From positions 1,798,001 through 1,862,000 of the forward strand of contig NC_022576.1 of the NCBI RefSeq assembly GCF_000477435.1: a DNA stretch of 64,000 nt. The letters are read 5' to 3'. This document shows, in pieces, positions 50,008-60,378 of the stretch. The position numbers and the translations under genes are program-made. Below the pieces are notes generated by a model. The model had not been told where the DNA came from and did no database searches. It saw only the letters and a list, made by a program, of their open reading frames with translations. Each line of letters begins with the position of its first letter. Positions within the stretch are counted from its first letter, which is position 1. Origin of the DNA: Candidatus Symbiobacter mobilis CR (GTDB lineage: Bacteria; Pseudomonadota; Gammaproteobacteria; Burkholderiales; Burkholderiaceae_C).

Positions 50008-51315
50008 TCATTTGCGCACGGCTTCGACGATCCAATGGCTGCCTTCCTGCCGGACGCGCAGCCCCTTGCGCTCCAGCGCGGCCTGCACTCCGGCATTGGC
50101 GGCCATGCCCGAAGTCAACACCCGCAGCGTGCCGGAGTCATAGTCGACAGCGGAGAGGGTCACCCCCAACGGCAAAGTCTCGGCCATGGCGGCAAGCAAC
50201 GGTTCCAGATCACCAGCAGACAGGGCACCGCTGGCGCGTTGGAGCGCGGCCAATTCGCGTTCCATTTGCGCGGGGGCATCGACGACGACAGGGATATGCG
50301 GAAAAGTCTGCGTCAGCAGGGAACGCAAGGCTGCGCGTTGCGCCTGCAAGGCCGAGCGGGCATGCAATGCGGTCGCAACGATGCCCACGAGGGTACAGCA
50401 CAGCACAGCCACCGCAGCCGCACGGGCAGGACGCCAGGCTGGGGAACGCAGCAAGGCACGCGCCAAGGTGGTGCAACGCGCCCAACGCCGATCCTGCCGC
50501 GCGCACGGCAGGTCGAACTGCGCGAGATCCCACGAAGTCTGCGCAGCGTCGAGCAAACGATGCGGACGCTGGCGCAATGCCGGGGGCTTGCCCAGCAGCC
50601 GCTCCGCCACCTGCGCCACAGCAGGTTCGGCAACGCATTGCGGCGGCAGGGCCATGCCTTCGCGCTCCGTCCACCACGCCAAGGCCCCGGCAGACAAGGG
50701 GACAGCGAGGACACCTTCGTCATGGGCTACTCCCGTGGCCGGTGCAGCCTCTTCGGGGGACTGCGCAGCAGGCGCCGGGGATGTCGCGGCGATCAACCAG
50801 GGGTCGTCTTCCGTTCCGACGACGAACAGCGTGTCAGACAACGCCGGGGGCGTGCATTCGGGAACGACGCGCGCTGGGCGCAACCCCAGGTCGCACAACC
50901 AGCGGACGTGGCCGTGGAGCCAGGCTTTGTCACAAGCGCTGACCCACACAGGTACATCGGGAGCGCCATGAACGGCCAGGTGAAGCTGCGGGCCATCGTC
51001 GAGCAAATGGTCTTCGAGGATGCCGTCGAGCACGGCCCGCAACCGCGCTCCCCCTCGATCCGCACTGCGGCGCACGCTGCCCTTGGGCAAAGCGACGCGA
51101 TACCAGGAAAGGGACTGCGCCGGAACGAGGAAGACGACTTCCTCCCCCTCGGCAACCTTGGTAGCAGCCCGGCGCGCCAGCAGTTCTTCCACGCCGCCTT
51201 GCGCATGAAGGGGCTCCGAGCCGTCCATACGGTCGACCACGTACTCATACAGCGCTTCCGAAGGGGAACCCCCAGCGCTAAGGCCTGCGGGCAAGACGAC
51301 GAGCAACATGGCCAT
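50008..51315 (-). CDS. gspL: Type II secretion protein GspL
   Basis: 435 residues. The actin-like cytoplasmic domain (VVFLVPAQSLSWYRVALPKG, LRAVLDGILEDHLLDDGPQL, WDLAQFDLPCARQ) is followed by a membrane span (AAAVAVLCCTLVGIVATAL) and a periplasmic ferredoxin-like domain (LEPLLAAMAETLPLGVTLSA, VDYDSGTLRVL). GspL links GspE to the inner membrane. It is the first gsp gene here; gspK and the pseudopilin genes that usually precede it are missing. Confidence 0.92.
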   Translation of the reverse strand: MAMLLVVLPAGLSAGGSPSEALYEYVVDRMDGSEPLHAQGGVEELLARRAATKVAEGEEVVFLVPAQSLSWYRVALPKGSVRRSADRGGARLRAVLDGILEDHLLDDGPQLHLAVHGAPDVPVWVSACDKAWLHGHVRWLCDLGLRPARVVPECTPPALSDTLFVVGTEDDPWLIAATSPAPAAQSPEEAAPATGVAHDEGVLAVPLSAGALAWWTEREGMALPPQCVAEPAVAQVAERLLGKPPALRQRPHRLLDAAQTSWDLAQFDLPCARQDRRWARCTTLARALLRSPAWRPARAAAVAVLCCTLVGIVATALHARSALQAQRAALRSLLTQTFPHIPVVVDAPAQMERELAALQRASGALSAGDLEPLLAAMAETLPLGVTLSAVDYDSGTLRVLTSGMAANAGVQAALERKGLRVRQEGSHWIVEAVRK

Positions 51316-51459
51316 GGTAGGGTGCAGGATTGTAGGGAGCGGAAGAACGCGGCACCTTCACCACCTACGTTGCACCATGGCAAAAGCGCAGCACCCAATC
51401 AGCCTTGGCCCCATGGCAGGTACGGTAAAAACTGGCCTGGGCCTGTCGCTAATTTCTTG
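51316..51459. other. Junction between gspL and the methyltransferase remnant
   Basis: About 145 bases with no gene recognised. In other Burkholderiales gspK would end here. I see no GspK-like sequence, so the operon break lies in or before this stretch. The gspL promoter, if any, must be here or upstream. Confidence 0.4.
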
Positions 51460-51996
51460 CTACTGTGGGTTGGTATCCAGCAATGCGCTCTGCACAGCAT
51501 CCTTGGAACCCCATGGCACCACATCTAGTACCCAATCCCCCTCATTGGTTAGAGAAAGCACAAAACGTTCTATCAATTCCACTGGGAATTGACAAGGATG
51601 CTCTGTTTTCTCAAAATGCCAGATGATCCGGTTCCGCATCTTCAGCCCAAGTTTGGAAAAAATGGGATAGAGCACCGTATCCAAAGGGATGATCGCTCCT
51701 TTATCAACATAATTTCCCACCTGCCAGCAAATACTGCCTTTCTGCGACAAGGCGCGCACGCATTCGGTGATGACTTTGGCCTGCTGTTGAAGATATACAT
51801 CGAGATGCAGTTTTGTCTCGTACTCTTTTCCGATGTTGTAAGGGGGTGACGTGACAATGAGTTGGAGTGACTCATTGGGAATCGATTTCAATAGATCAAG
51901 ACAATCGCCATGGTACGCAATGACCGATTCCGATGGATCGAAGACATGGGCAATGCTGTGATTCCGATGGAACAATGTCTGATTCTTGATTTCCAT
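51460..51996 (-). pseudogene. Decayed beta-class DNA methyltransferase
   Basis: The frame from MEIKNQ contains VIAYHGDCLDLLKSIPNESL and the catalytic motif IVTSPPYNIGKEYE, then ICWQVGNYVDKGAIIPLDTV and RNRIIWHFE. It then jumps directly to KTEHPCQFPVELIERFVLSL, NEGDWVLD, skipping the roughly 90-residue target-recognition part. After VLD the expected P-F-x-G-x-G SAM motif is replaced by VVPWGSKDAVQ and the protein ends early. Family members normally have 280-350 residues; here 178. Probably inactive. It lies 7 bases downstream of parC. Confidence 0.78.
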
Positions 51997-52003
51997 AAAA
52001 ACC

Positions 52004-54382
52004 TTACCCGACCCGCACCACCGCATTCGGGACGAAGCCAAAGCTTGCGCGTTTGCCTTTGCGGCCACGCACGCCCATTGCCAGTTTCAAGCTGCGCTGA
52101 TCCAGTGTTTCGCTGCGTGCTTGTCCAGATCGCGTAATGCCATCGACCCGCACGCTGTGCGTGAATGCTGCAGCACCAGCCAGTGCCTCACCCACGCCCA
52201 GTTCCATCAATACCAGCCCCCTGCCCCCATTGGGCATCGCTTTGAGATCGGTGACGGGAAAGGCCAGCACGCGGCCCCCAGTGGACACACAGGCGACCGT
52301 GGGCGCAGCGGGGCTGCCACCCGACAAGGCTCCCCCGTCCACGACGGACGGTTTGCACAGGTATTCCCCCTCATGTACGGTCAAAAAGGCTTTGCCGGCC
52401 TTGAAGCGCGAGAGCATGTCCTCGACCCGGACCAAAAACCCGTACCCGCCCGACCCCGCCAGCAACAGCAAGGCATCCGCAGCCCCTGCAAAAAAGTGCG
52501 TGGCCTCGGTATTGGGTTCGAGGTCGATCAGGCTGGTGATGGGCTGCCCATCGCCGCGCCCGCCGGGGAGGCTGGATACGGCGACGGTGTAGACCCTGCC
52601 GTTGCTGCCAAAAACCAGCAAGCTGTCGGTGCTTCGGCATTCAAACGTGGCGTAGAGCGCATCGCCTGCCTTGAAGGTGTATTCCGGGGCGGGCATTCCG
52701 GCGCTGCGGTCTCGCGCCCAGCCTTTCTGCGCCCGCACCCATCCCTTGCGGCTGACGATGACTGTCACCGGCTCTTCCAGCACCTTGACTTCGGCGACGA
52801 CACGCTGTTCCGCCTGGATGCGCGTGCGCCGCTCGTCCCCGAAGGTTTTGGCATCGGCCTCGATTTCGCGGATCAGCAGGCGTTGCAAGGTTTTGCTATT
52901 ACCGAGGATGTCCCCCAGCGCTTCTCGTTGCGAGCGCAGTTCGCCCAGTTCTTTCTCGATCGCAATGGCTTCGAGCCGGGCCAGTTGCCGTAACCGGATT
53001 TCAAGGATGTCTTCTGCCTGCGTGTCGCTCAGGCCAAAGCGGGCGATCAGTGCGCTTTTGGGTTCGTCGGATTCGCGGATGAGCGCGATCACTTCGTCGA
53101 TATGCAGTAGCACCAAGGCCCTGCCTTCGAGGATATGGATGCGGTGCTCGACCCGATCCAGCCTGTGCCGGGTGCGCCGCGTCACCGTTTCCTGCCGAAA
53201 AGCGATCCATTCCTCCAGCAGGGTGCGCAGGGGCTTGACTGTGGGCTTGCCGTCCCGGCCGACGACGGTGAGATTGATGGGCACCGTGCATTCCAAGCTC
53301 GTGTGGGCCAACAGCATCCGCACAAGCTCGTCCTGATCGACCTTGCTGCCTTTGGGTTCGATCACCAGCCTCACGCTGGCTTCCTTGCCCGATTCGTCGC
53401 GCACCTCGTCGATGGCGGAGAGCATGGCAGCTTTGAGGTGCAACTGCTCGGGGCTTAGCCCTTTTTTGCCGACCTTGACTTTGGGGTTGCTGCGTTCCTC
53501 GATTTCTTCCAGCACACGCTGCGCGCTGACCCCTGGCGGCAGCTCGGTCACAACCAGTTGCCACTGATTGCGTGCCAGGGGTTCGATCAGCCAGCGTGCC
53601 CTACACAGGAGCGAGCCGCGCCCTGCCTGGTAGGTGCGCAGAATGTCCTCGCGGGGGCTGATGAGTTGTCCGCCTCCGGGAAAGTCCGGGCCAGGGACAA
53701 GATGGAGCAGCGCCTCGTCGGTCAGGGTGGGGTCTCGCAACAAAGCCGTACAGGCTTGTGCGACTTCGCGCAGGTTGTGGCTGGGAATTTCGGTCGCCAT
53801 CCCCACAGCGATGCCGCTAGCGCCATTGAGCAGCACGAAAGGCAGGCGTGCGGGGAGCAGCCGAGGCTCTTCGGTACTGCCGTCGTAGTTGCCGATGTAG
53901 TCGACGGTACCTTCGTCGACTTCGGAGAGCAGCAGCGTGGCAATTTTGGAAAGCCGGGCTTCGGTGTAGCGCATGGCCGCAGCGCCATCGCCGTCCCGGC
54001 TGCCGAAATTGCCTTGGCCGTCAATCAACGGGTAGCGCTGATGAAAATCCTGCGCCATCCGCACGAGGGCGTCGTAGGCCGCAGAGTCGCCATGGGGGTG
54101 AAACTTGCCGAGCACATCGCCCACCACCCTTGCGCACTTCACCGGCTTGGCTGCTGTGCTTCCTTGCGGGCCGCTGTACCCCAGTCCCATCCGGGACATC
54201 GCATACAGGATGCGCCGCTGCACGGGCTTTTGCCCATCGCAGACATCCGGCAGCGCACGGCCCTTGACCACGCTGAGCGCATATTCGAGGTAGGCACGCT
54301 GCGCGTAGGTGGCGAGCAGCAGGGATTCGCCGTCTTCGGTTTCCAGGCTGGGGGCAGGGGTGTCGTCGATCACGACGTCCAT
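52004..54382 (-). CDS. parC: DNA topoisomerase IV subunit A
   Basis: 792 residues. The breakage-reunion domain has [20 protein letters not shown], the quinolone-resistance region [20 protein letters not shown], and the catalytic Tyr in [36 protein letters not shown] and the coiled-coil region follow. The C-terminal beta-pinwheel is present but the GyrA box is not evident, which together with length favours ParC over GyrA. It decatenates daughter chromosomes with ParE, whose gene is not in the window. The start is at MDVVIDD (54382); 54397 is an alternative. Confidence 0.93.
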   Translation of the reverse strand: MDVVIDDTPAPSLETEDGESLLLATYAQRAYLEYALSVVKGRALPDVCDGQKPVQRRILYAMSRMGLGYSGPQGSTAAKPVKCARVVGDVLGKFHPHGDSAAYDALVRMAQDFHQRYPLIDGQGNFGSRDGDGAAAMRYTEARLSKIATLLLSEVDEGTVDYIGNYDGSTEEPRLLPARLPFVLLNGASGIAVGMATEIPSHNLREVAQACTALLRDPTLTDEALLHLVPGPDFPGGGQLISPREDILRTYQAGRGSLLCRARWLIEPLARNQWQLVVTELPPGVSAQRVLEEIEERSNPKVKVGKKGLSPEQLHLKAAMLSAIDEVRDESGKEASVRLVIEPKGSKVDQDELVRMLLAHTSLECTVPINLTVVGRDGKPTVKPLRTLLEEWIAFRQETVTRRTRHRLDRVEHRIHILEGRALVLLHIDEVIALIRESDEPKSALIARFGLSDTQAEDILEIRLRQLARLEAIAIEKELGELRSQREALGDILGNSKTLQRLLIREIEADAKTFGDERRTRIQAEQRVVAEVKVLEEPVTVIVSRKGWVRAQKGWARDRSAGMPAPEYTFKAGDALYATFECRSTDSLLVFGSNGRVYTVAVSSLPGGRGDGQPITSLIDLEPNTEATHFFAGAADALLLLAGSGGYGFLVRVEDMLSRFKAGKAFLTVHEGEYLCKPSVVDGGALSGGSPAAPTVACVSTGGRVLAFPVTDLKAMPNGGRGLVLMELGVGEALAGAAAFTHSVRVDGITRSGQARSETLDQRSLKLAMGVRGRKGKRASFGFVPNAVVRVG

Positions 54383-54402
54383 GGCGCGTATCCGCACGCC
54401 TA

Positions 54403-54984
54403 TCAGACGCGCTGCCAGTCCGGTACCCAGGCCCCGGCGCGGATTTGCAACAGCCAGTGCGCGGCAATCAGCGTTTTGCCGTCAGTAACGCTGCCGGTCC
54501 GGCATTGATCCAGGAATTCTTCAAGGGGGAGCGTCAGCACTTCGAGGAATTCTTCCTCGTCGAGGTCACGATCCCCGGCAGTCAGCCCCCGCGCGAACCA
54601 GACATCGATGAATTCGGTCGAATACGCAACGACAGGGTGGAATAGCCCTGCATGCGCCCATTCAGCGGCGCTGTAGCCCGTTTCTTCCCGCAATTCGCGT
54701 TGCGCGCTGGCCAGACACTCCTCGCCATGGTCGAGCTTGCCGGCAGGGAATTCGAGCATGACCTTGGCAACGGGGTAGCGGTACTGCCGTTCCAGAACCA
54801 GTTCCCAGGAGCCGTCTTCTCGTTCGAGGATCGGGACGATGACCACCGCTCCGGGGTGTACGACGTATTCCCGGATCGCAGTCTGCCCATTGGGCAACTC
54901 GACGGTATCGCGCTGCAAGTGCAGGATCTTGCCGTGGTACAGCTCTTCGCGGTGTACCGCCGTTTCCAGCAATGTCTTGGACAT
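54403..54984 (-). CDS. Nudix hydrolase, ADP-ribose pyrophosphatase type
   Basis: 193 residues from [18 protein letters not shown]. The Nudix box runs [20 protein letters not shown], preceded by [10 protein letters not shown]. The N-terminal [20 protein letters not shown] and later [19 protein letters not shown] match NudF-like ADP-ribose diphosphatases. The family hydrolyses ADP-ribose to AMP and ribose 5-phosphate. A TTG-led extension to 55008 is possible but unlikely. It sits between nuoN and parC in the same direction. Confidence 0.9.
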   Translation of the reverse strand: MSKTLLETAVHREELYHGKILHLQRDTVELPNGQTAIREYVVHPGAVVIVPILEREDGSWELVLERQYRYPVAKVMLEFPAGKLDHGEECLASAQRELREETGYSAAEWAHAGLFHPVVAYSTEFIDVWFARGLTAGDRDLDEEEFLEVLTLPLEEFLDQCRTGSVTDGKTLIAAHWLLQIRAGAWVPDWQRV

Positions 54985-55018
54985 GCAGTCGCGCAGCCCG
55001 GCCTGCAAAAAGACCGGC

Positions 55019-56512
55019 TCAACCTACCAAGATGCCTGCGACGGCGTCTTGGCAGAGGGTGAGCAAGGCTCCGGGCAACAACCCGACCAGCAGGAGCAGG
55101 GCCGCGTTGGCGCTCAATACCAGACGCACGTCGATGCCGCAGGAATGCGGCGCTGCGGTGGTCCCGGGTGCATCGAAATACATGACCTTGACAACCCGCA
55201 AATAGTAGAAAGCCCCGACGAGCGACATCAGCACAGCGAAGATCGCCAGCATCAGGTACGGGGTTCCCCCGGAAGCCAGCAGGACTTGCAACACGGCCAG
55301 CTTCGCGTAAAAGCCCAGCATCGGCGGCACGCCCGCAAGGGAAAACATGCACAGCGCCATCGCGGCTGCAAGGAAGGGGCTGCGCTGATTCAACCCAACA
55401 AAGTCTTGCAGGGTGTCGCTTTCCTTGTCTTTGCATGCCAACGCCAGAATCACCCCAAACCCCACCAGCGTCGTCAACACATAGGAGATGGCGTAGAACA
55501 TCGCAGCGCCATAGGCCGATTCGGCCAGCGCGTGATCGTTCCCCAACCCTCCAGAGAGCAGCCCCAGCACGACGAACCCCATGTGCGAAATCGTCGAATA
55601 TGCCAGCATCCGCTTGAGGTTGGTCTGCATGATCGCTGCGAAATTCCCCACAGCCAGCGACAAGACGGCGAGCACGGCAAGCATCTGCTGCCATTCCATG
55701 GCAAGGCCATGCATCCCTTCGACCAAAACACGCAGAGCCACGGCAAAAGCTGCCAGCTTGGGAGCACCGGCGATGAGGAGCGTGACGGCAGTCGGCGCGC
55801 CGTGGTAGACGTCTGGAATCCACATGTGAAAGGGAGCAGCGCCGAGCTTGAACGCCAGCCCGCTGACGAGGAATACCAACCCGAATACCAGCACCGTATG
55901 CTGGATTTGCCCCGAGTTGATGGCGTGGAGCACTTCCCCCAGATGCAGAGAACCCGTCGCGCCGTACAGCATGGACATGCCGTAGAGCAGCAGGCCGGAA
56001 CCCAAGGCGCCGAGGACAAAGTACTTCATCGCCGCTTCCGTGCCTACCGGATCGTCCCTGCGGGATGCGACGAGCGCGTAGCTGGTCAACGTCAACAGCT
56101 CAATGCCTAGGTAGACCACGAGCAAATGGTTGGCAGAGATCATCACCGACATGCCCAGCAGCGCAAATAGGCTGAACAGATAGAACTCTCCCCCCGAGCG
56201 CAGCATTCCACGTTCGCCGATATACGGTCGTGCATAGACGAGCGTGACCATGACGGAGAGCGTGGAAAAACACTTGAGCCAGTTCCCCAGCTTGTCACTG
56301 ACGACCATATCGCCAAAGGCGTACAGCGTCCTCCCGGCAAGGGCATCGTTGGCCTGGATGGCGGCAATGCCAGCCAGGGTCAGCATGGTCAGTGCAAAAG
56401 TTTCCCCGCGATCCTTGCCATTGCCGTACAGGTCATAGATGGCGACGGCGCACGCCATCACTAGCAGGAGCAGTTCCGGGAAAACGACCAGCAGACTGAG
56501 TTCGTCGATCAT
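55019..56512 (-). CDS. nuoN: NADH-quinone oxidoreductase subunit N
   Basis: 497 residues, about 14 membrane spans. This is one of the three antiporter-like proton-pumping subunits of complex I. Conserved segments include LLVVYLGIELLTLTSYALVA, GAAPFHMWIPDVYHGAPTAV and the LKRMLAYSTISHMGFVVLGL pumping-helix region with its Lys/His residues. It is last in the nuo operon; the gap after nuoM is 45 bases. Confidence 0.95.
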   Translation of the reverse strand: MIDELSLLVVFPELLLLVMACAVAIYDLYGNGKDRGETFALTMLTLAGIAAIQANDALAGRTLYAFGDMVVSDKLGNWLKCFSTLSVMVTLVYARPYIGERGMLRSGGEFYLFSLFALLGMSVMISANHLLVVYLGIELLTLTSYALVASRRDDPVGTEAAMKYFVLGALGSGLLLYGMSMLYGATGSLHLGEVLHAINSGQIQHTVLVFGLVFLVSGLAFKLGAAPFHMWIPDVYHGAPTAVTLLIAGAPKLAAFAVALRVLVEGMHGLAMEWQQMLAVLAVLSLAVGNFAAIMQTNLKRMLAYSTISHMGFVVLGLLSGGLGNDHALAESAYGAAMFYAISYVLTTLVGFGVILALACKDKESDTLQDFVGLNQRSPFLAAAMALCMFSLAGVPPMLGFYAKLAVLQVLLASGGTPYLMLAIFAVLMSLVGAFYYLRVVKVMYFDAPGTTAAPHSCGIDVRLVLSANAALLLLVGLLPGALLTLCQDAVAGILVG

Positions 56513-56557
56513 GAAGGGCTGTCGGGTGAGGCAAACAAGGGCTAGAAAACCCCTGGG

Positions 56558-58033
56558 TTAGGGAAGTTTGGACTCGGCAACGTGGGCGACCAACTTATCG
56601 ACCGATGCATTCATCGCATCGGTGAAGGGCTTGGGATACAGCCCCAGAACCAAGATCGACACTGCCAGACTGCACAACACGATCCATTCACGCCGATGGA
56701 TGTCCGGCATGGCGGCTACGTGATCATTCCCCATCGGCCCGAGGTACACCCGCTTGAACATCCATAGCGAATAGGCTGCGCCGAAAAACAGCGCCGTCGC
56801 TGCAAGCAAGCCCAGCCAAAAATCGACTTCGACTGCGGCAAGGATGACCATCCATTCCCCAACGAACCCGGCAGTGCCCGGCAGGCCACAGTTGGCCAAG
56901 AAGAACAGCAGCGCCAAAGCCGTGAAGCGAGGCATGGCATGAACCACACCGCCATAGTCGGCGATCTCGCGGGTATGCATCCTTTCATACAACACGCCAA
57001 TGGCCAAGAACATTGCCGCCGATACCAAGCCATGCGAGATCATTTGCACGATCCCACCGGATATGCCGAGCGCATTGAAGAGGAAGAACCCGAGGGTCAC
57101 GAACCCCATGTGCGCAACGGAAGAGTAGGCAACGAGTTTTTTCATATCCGCCTGCACCAGCGTCACCAAACCCACGTAAACGACGGCGACCAAGGACAAC
57201 CCCACCATCAACCCCGCCCATTCCTGCGAGGCATCCGGAGCGATGGGCAGCGAAAAGCGCAGAAATCCGTAGGCGCCAAGCTTGAGCATGATGGCCGCCA
57301 GCACCGCCGACCCCCCCGTCGGAGCCTCGACGTGGACATCAGGAAGCCAGGTATGCACCGGCCACATGGGCACCTTGACTGCAAAGGCCGCCAGGAAGGC
57401 AAAGAAGAGTGCCGTTTGCGCGGTTCCGTCGATGGGCAGAGCGTGCCAGAGCAAGATGTCGAAACTGCCATTCGACAGGTTGTAGAGATACAGCAGCGCC
57501 AACAACAGCAGCAAAGAACCCAGCAGGGTGTAAAGGAAAAACTTGAAGGCTGCGTAAATGCGGTTTTGCCCCCCCCATACACCGATGATGAGGTACATCG
57601 GAATCAGGGTCGCCTCGAAGAAGACATAAAAAAGCATCCCATCGAGTGCGCTGAACACGCCGACCATCAGGCCGCTCAGGATCAGGAAAGACCCCATGTA
57701 CTGGTGCAGACGTTCTGTCGTCGCTTCCCAACCCGCGATGACGACCAGGACGGTGATGAAACCCGTCAGCGGGAGGAACCACAGCGAAATGCCGTCGATG
57801 CCGAGAAAGTAGTGGATGTCGTACCGCTCGATCCAGGCGACATGCTCGACGAATTGCATCGACGCCGTGGTGGAGTCGAATTGCATCGGTAGTACCGCAG
57901 TGACCAGAAACCCTGCCAAAGCGCCTACCAGCGCCGTCCATCGTGCGAATCCTGCCCGTTGCGCGCCCCCCAATCCCAGGAGCGCGACGCCAAACAGGAT
58001 CGGAATCCAAATCGCCAGACTCAACAATCCCAT
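56558..58033 (-). CDS. nuoM: NADH-quinone oxidoreductase subunit M
   Basis: 491 residues from MGLLSLAIWIPILFGVALLG. Antiporter-like complex I subunit. Marker segments are YFLGIDGISLWFLPLTGFIT, FYVFFEATLIPMYLIIGVWG (with the conserved Glu), VPMWPVHTWLPDVHVEAPTG and MKKLVAYSSVAHMGFVTLGF. The in-frame ATG at 58063 lies inside nuoL and lacks homology, so 58033 is used. It follows nuoL by 13 bases. Confidence 0.95.
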   Translation of the reverse strand: MGLLSLAIWIPILFGVALLGLGGAQRAGFARWTALVGALAGFLVTAVLPMQFDSTTASMQFVEHVAWIERYDIHYFLGIDGISLWFLPLTGFITVLVVIAGWEATTERLHQYMGSFLILSGLMVGVFSALDGMLFYVFFEATLIPMYLIIGVWGGQNRIYAAFKFFLYTLLGSLLLLLALLYLYNLSNGSFDILLWHALPIDGTAQTALFFAFLAAFAVKVPMWPVHTWLPDVHVEAPTGGSAVLAAIMLKLGAYGFLRFSLPIAPDASQEWAGLMVGLSLVAVVYVGLVTLVQADMKKLVAYSSVAHMGFVTLGFFLFNALGISGGIVQMISHGLVSAAMFLAIGVLYERMHTREIADYGGVVHAMPRFTALALLFFLANCGLPGTAGFVGEWMVILAAVEVDFWLGLLAATALFFGAAYSLWMFKRVYLGPMGNDHVAAMPDIHRREWIVLCSLAVSILVLGLYPKPFTDAMNASVDKLVAHVAESKLP

Positions 58034-58046
58034 GTCGTTCTCTTTC

Positions 58047-60065
58047 TCACTGGAGCCAAACAAAGTACGTCATCAAGACGAACAACCCCAGCAACATCGT
58101 GAGGACGTAGTCGTACAAAAAGCCCGTCTGGAACTTGCGCACGACCCCTGCCAGCCATCCCACTGCTTTCCATGACCCGTTGACGCAGGCGCCGTCGATG
58201 AGCGCACGATCACCCACCTTCCATAGCAGCAGCCCCAAGCCGCGTATAAAAGGAGCGAGGACGCTTTCGTTGATCCAGTCCATGTAGTACTTGTTGTCGA
58301 GCAAGCGGTACAGGGCGGGGTAGCGAATTTTCATGAGCGCAGGCAGGGTAGGCCGCTGTACGTAGAAGTAGTACGCACACCCAGCCCCTGCGATGGCCAG
58401 CCAGAGTGGCAGCGTAGCCAGTGCGTGCCAGGCCATTTGCGCAGGCCCGTGGAATTCCGCAGCCAGCTTCGCCATAGCGGGGTGGCTTTCCACATCGACC
58501 CACACCGCGCCTTGCAATACGTCACCAAAGAGGACTTCCGACACCGTGAGATAGCCAATCAGCACCGAAGGAATGGCCAGCATGATGAGCGGCAGCGTCA
58601 CAACCCAGGCGGATTCGGTGGGCAGGGCTGCATGATGCCCTGTCTGGCCGTGGTGGGAATCATGGCTTGTAGAGTGCCCGATTTCCGTGCGCAGCTTGCC
58701 GTGAAATACCAGGAAATACAGCCGGAAGGAATACAGCGCCGTGACGAACACGCCCGTCAGTACGGCAAAGTAGGCAAAGCCCGACGCAGGCAAGGTGCTG
58801 GCCTCGACCGCAAGGATGATCGCATCCTTGGAATAAAACCCCGAAAACAATGGAGTGCCGACCAGCGCAAGTGTGCCCAACAGGAAGGTGGTCGCAGTGA
58901 TCGGCATGTACTTGCGCAATCCTCCCATCATGCGGATATCCTGTATGTGGTGCATCCCAAGAATGACCGACCCCGCTGCAAGGAAGAGCAACGCTTTGAA
59001 GAATGCGTGGGTCATCAGGTGGAAGACTGCTGCGGAGTACGCTGAAGCCCCCAGCGCCACGGTCATATAACCCAGTTGCGACAGTGTTGAATAGGCAATG
59101 ACGCGCTTAATGTCGTTCTGCACGACACCGAGAAAGCCCATGAACAGGGCGGTGATCGAACCGATAACCAGAACCAGGTTGAGCGCGGCGTCGCTGAATT
59201 CATAGATTGGCGACATGCGGGCAACCATGAAGATGCCTGCGGTCACCATCGTCGCTGCGTGGATCAATGCAGAAATTGGTGTTGGGCCTTCCATCGAATC
59301 AGGCAGCCAGACATGCAGCGGAAACTGCGCCGACTTGCCCATAGCACCCAGAAAGAGGCCGATGCACACTACCGTCAACAAAAGCCAATCGGTACCCGGG
59401 AACAGCACATTCGCCAGCTCTTCGACCTTGTCGAAGTTTTCCCCGAAGTGGAGGGTGCCCGTGTGCGCGACCAGCAACGCAATACCGAGGATGAACCCGA
59501 AATCCCCCACCCGATTGACGAGGAATGCCTTCATGTTGGCCAGGGTGGCAGACGGCTTTTGGTACCAGAAGCCGATCAACAAGTAGGACACCAGCCCCAC
59601 TGCCTCCCAGCCAAAGAAGAGCTGGAGGAAGTTGTTGCTCATCACCAGCATCAGCATCGCAAAAGTGAAAAGCGAGATGTACGAAAAGAACCGGTTGTAT
59701 CCGGCATCCTCTTCCATATACCCCACCGTATAGATATGGATGGCCAGCGACACGAAAGAGACGACGCACATCATCAACGCTGACAAACCGTCGATGAGGA
59801 AGCCCACTTCCATCCGCATCCCACCCACCACCATCCAGGTATAGACCGTCTCGTCGATGCGTATCCCCTGAGAAAGAACGCGATACAACACGACGCTAGA
59901 CAGCACGAAAGACAGAAAAACACCGCCAATCGTCAAGGAATGGCAGGCTTTTCTACCCAGCAGATTGCCACCGAACTGCGTGCCCAGCACCCCCGTCAGT
60001 ATGCTGGCCAGCAAAGGCAGCAGGGGAATGAGCAGCAGGGTCGTCAGGCAGGGTGCTTCACTCAT
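58047..60065 (-). CDS. nuoL: NADH-quinone oxidoreductase subunit L
   Basis: 672 residues. The largest antiporter-like subunit, with the long lateral helix at its C-terminus. Conserved parts are GFLIDGLSALMMCVVSFVSL, LQLFFGWEAVGLVSYLLIGF, KSAQFPLHVWLPDSMEGPTP and IKRVIAYSTLSQLGYMTVAL. A His-rich insert (STSHDSHHGQTGHHAALP) lies in the loop before the final helices. Starts 4 bases after the nuoK stop. Confidence 0.95.
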   Translation of the reverse strand: MSEAPCLTTLLLIPLLPLLASILTGVLGTQFGGNLLGRKACHSLTIGGVFLSFVLSSVVLYRVLSQGIRIDETVYTWMVVGGMRMEVGFLIDGLSALMMCVVSFVSLAIHIYTVGYMEEDAGYNRFFSYISLFTFAMLMLVMSNNFLQLFFGWEAVGLVSYLLIGFWYQKPSATLANMKAFLVNRVGDFGFILGIALLVAHTGTLHFGENFDKVEELANVLFPGTDWLLLTVVCIGLFLGAMGKSAQFPLHVWLPDSMEGPTPISALIHAATMVTAGIFMVARMSPIYEFSDAALNLVLVIGSITALFMGFLGVVQNDIKRVIAYSTLSQLGYMTVALGASAYSAAVFHLMTHAFFKALLFLAAGSVILGMHHIQDIRMMGGLRKYMPITATTFLLGTLALVGTPLFSGFYSKDAIILAVEASTLPASGFAYFAVLTGVFVTALYSFRLYFLVFHGKLRTEIGHSTSHDSHHGQTGHHAALPTESAWVVTLPLIMLAIPSVLIGYLTVSEVLFGDVLQGAVWVDVESHPAMAKLAAEFHGPAQMAWHALATLPLWLAIAGAGCAYYFYVQRPTLPALMKIRYPALYRLLDNKYYMDWINESVLAPFIRGLGLLLWKVGDRALIDGACVNGSWKAVGWLAGVVRKFQTGFLYDYVLTMLLGLFVLMTYFVWLQ

Positions 60066-60069
60066 CTTT

Positions 60070-60378
60070 CTATCCCTTGAGCGCGTGGATGCCGTCGACG
60101 TCGACGCAACTGCGGTTGCGGAACAGCAGAACCAGAATGGCCAGCCCGATGGCGGATTCCGCAGCGGCGACCGTCATGATGAAAAACACGAAGATTTGTC
60201 CATGCAGATTGCCCTGGTAATGGGAAAAGGCAACGAAATTGGTGTTGACGGCAAGCAGCATCAATTCGAGCGCCATCAGCAACACGATCAGATTCCTGCG
60301 ATGGAGGTACATCCCGACCACTGCAAGCGCAAACAGCACCGCAGCGAATGTCAGGAAGTGACCGAGCGTCAAATTCAT
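60070..60378 (-). CDS. nuoK: NADH-quinone oxidoreductase subunit K
   Basis: 102 residues, three membrane helices. [20 protein letters not shown] carries the first conserved membrane Glu; the second is in [20 protein letters not shown]. Its start overlaps the nuoJ stop by 4 bases (ATGA), indicating coupled translation. Confidence 0.96.
   Translation of the reverse strand: MNLTLGHFLTFAAVLFALAVVGMYLHRRNLIVLLMALELMLLAVNTNFVAFSHYQGNLHGQIFVFFIMTVAAAESAIGLAILVLLFRNRSCVDVDGIHALKG

Noticed and set aside
49672..51528. 618-codon plus-strand frame opposite gspL/gspM
   Set aside because: Arginine/glutamine-rich shadow frame; the gsp genes on the other strand are well supported.
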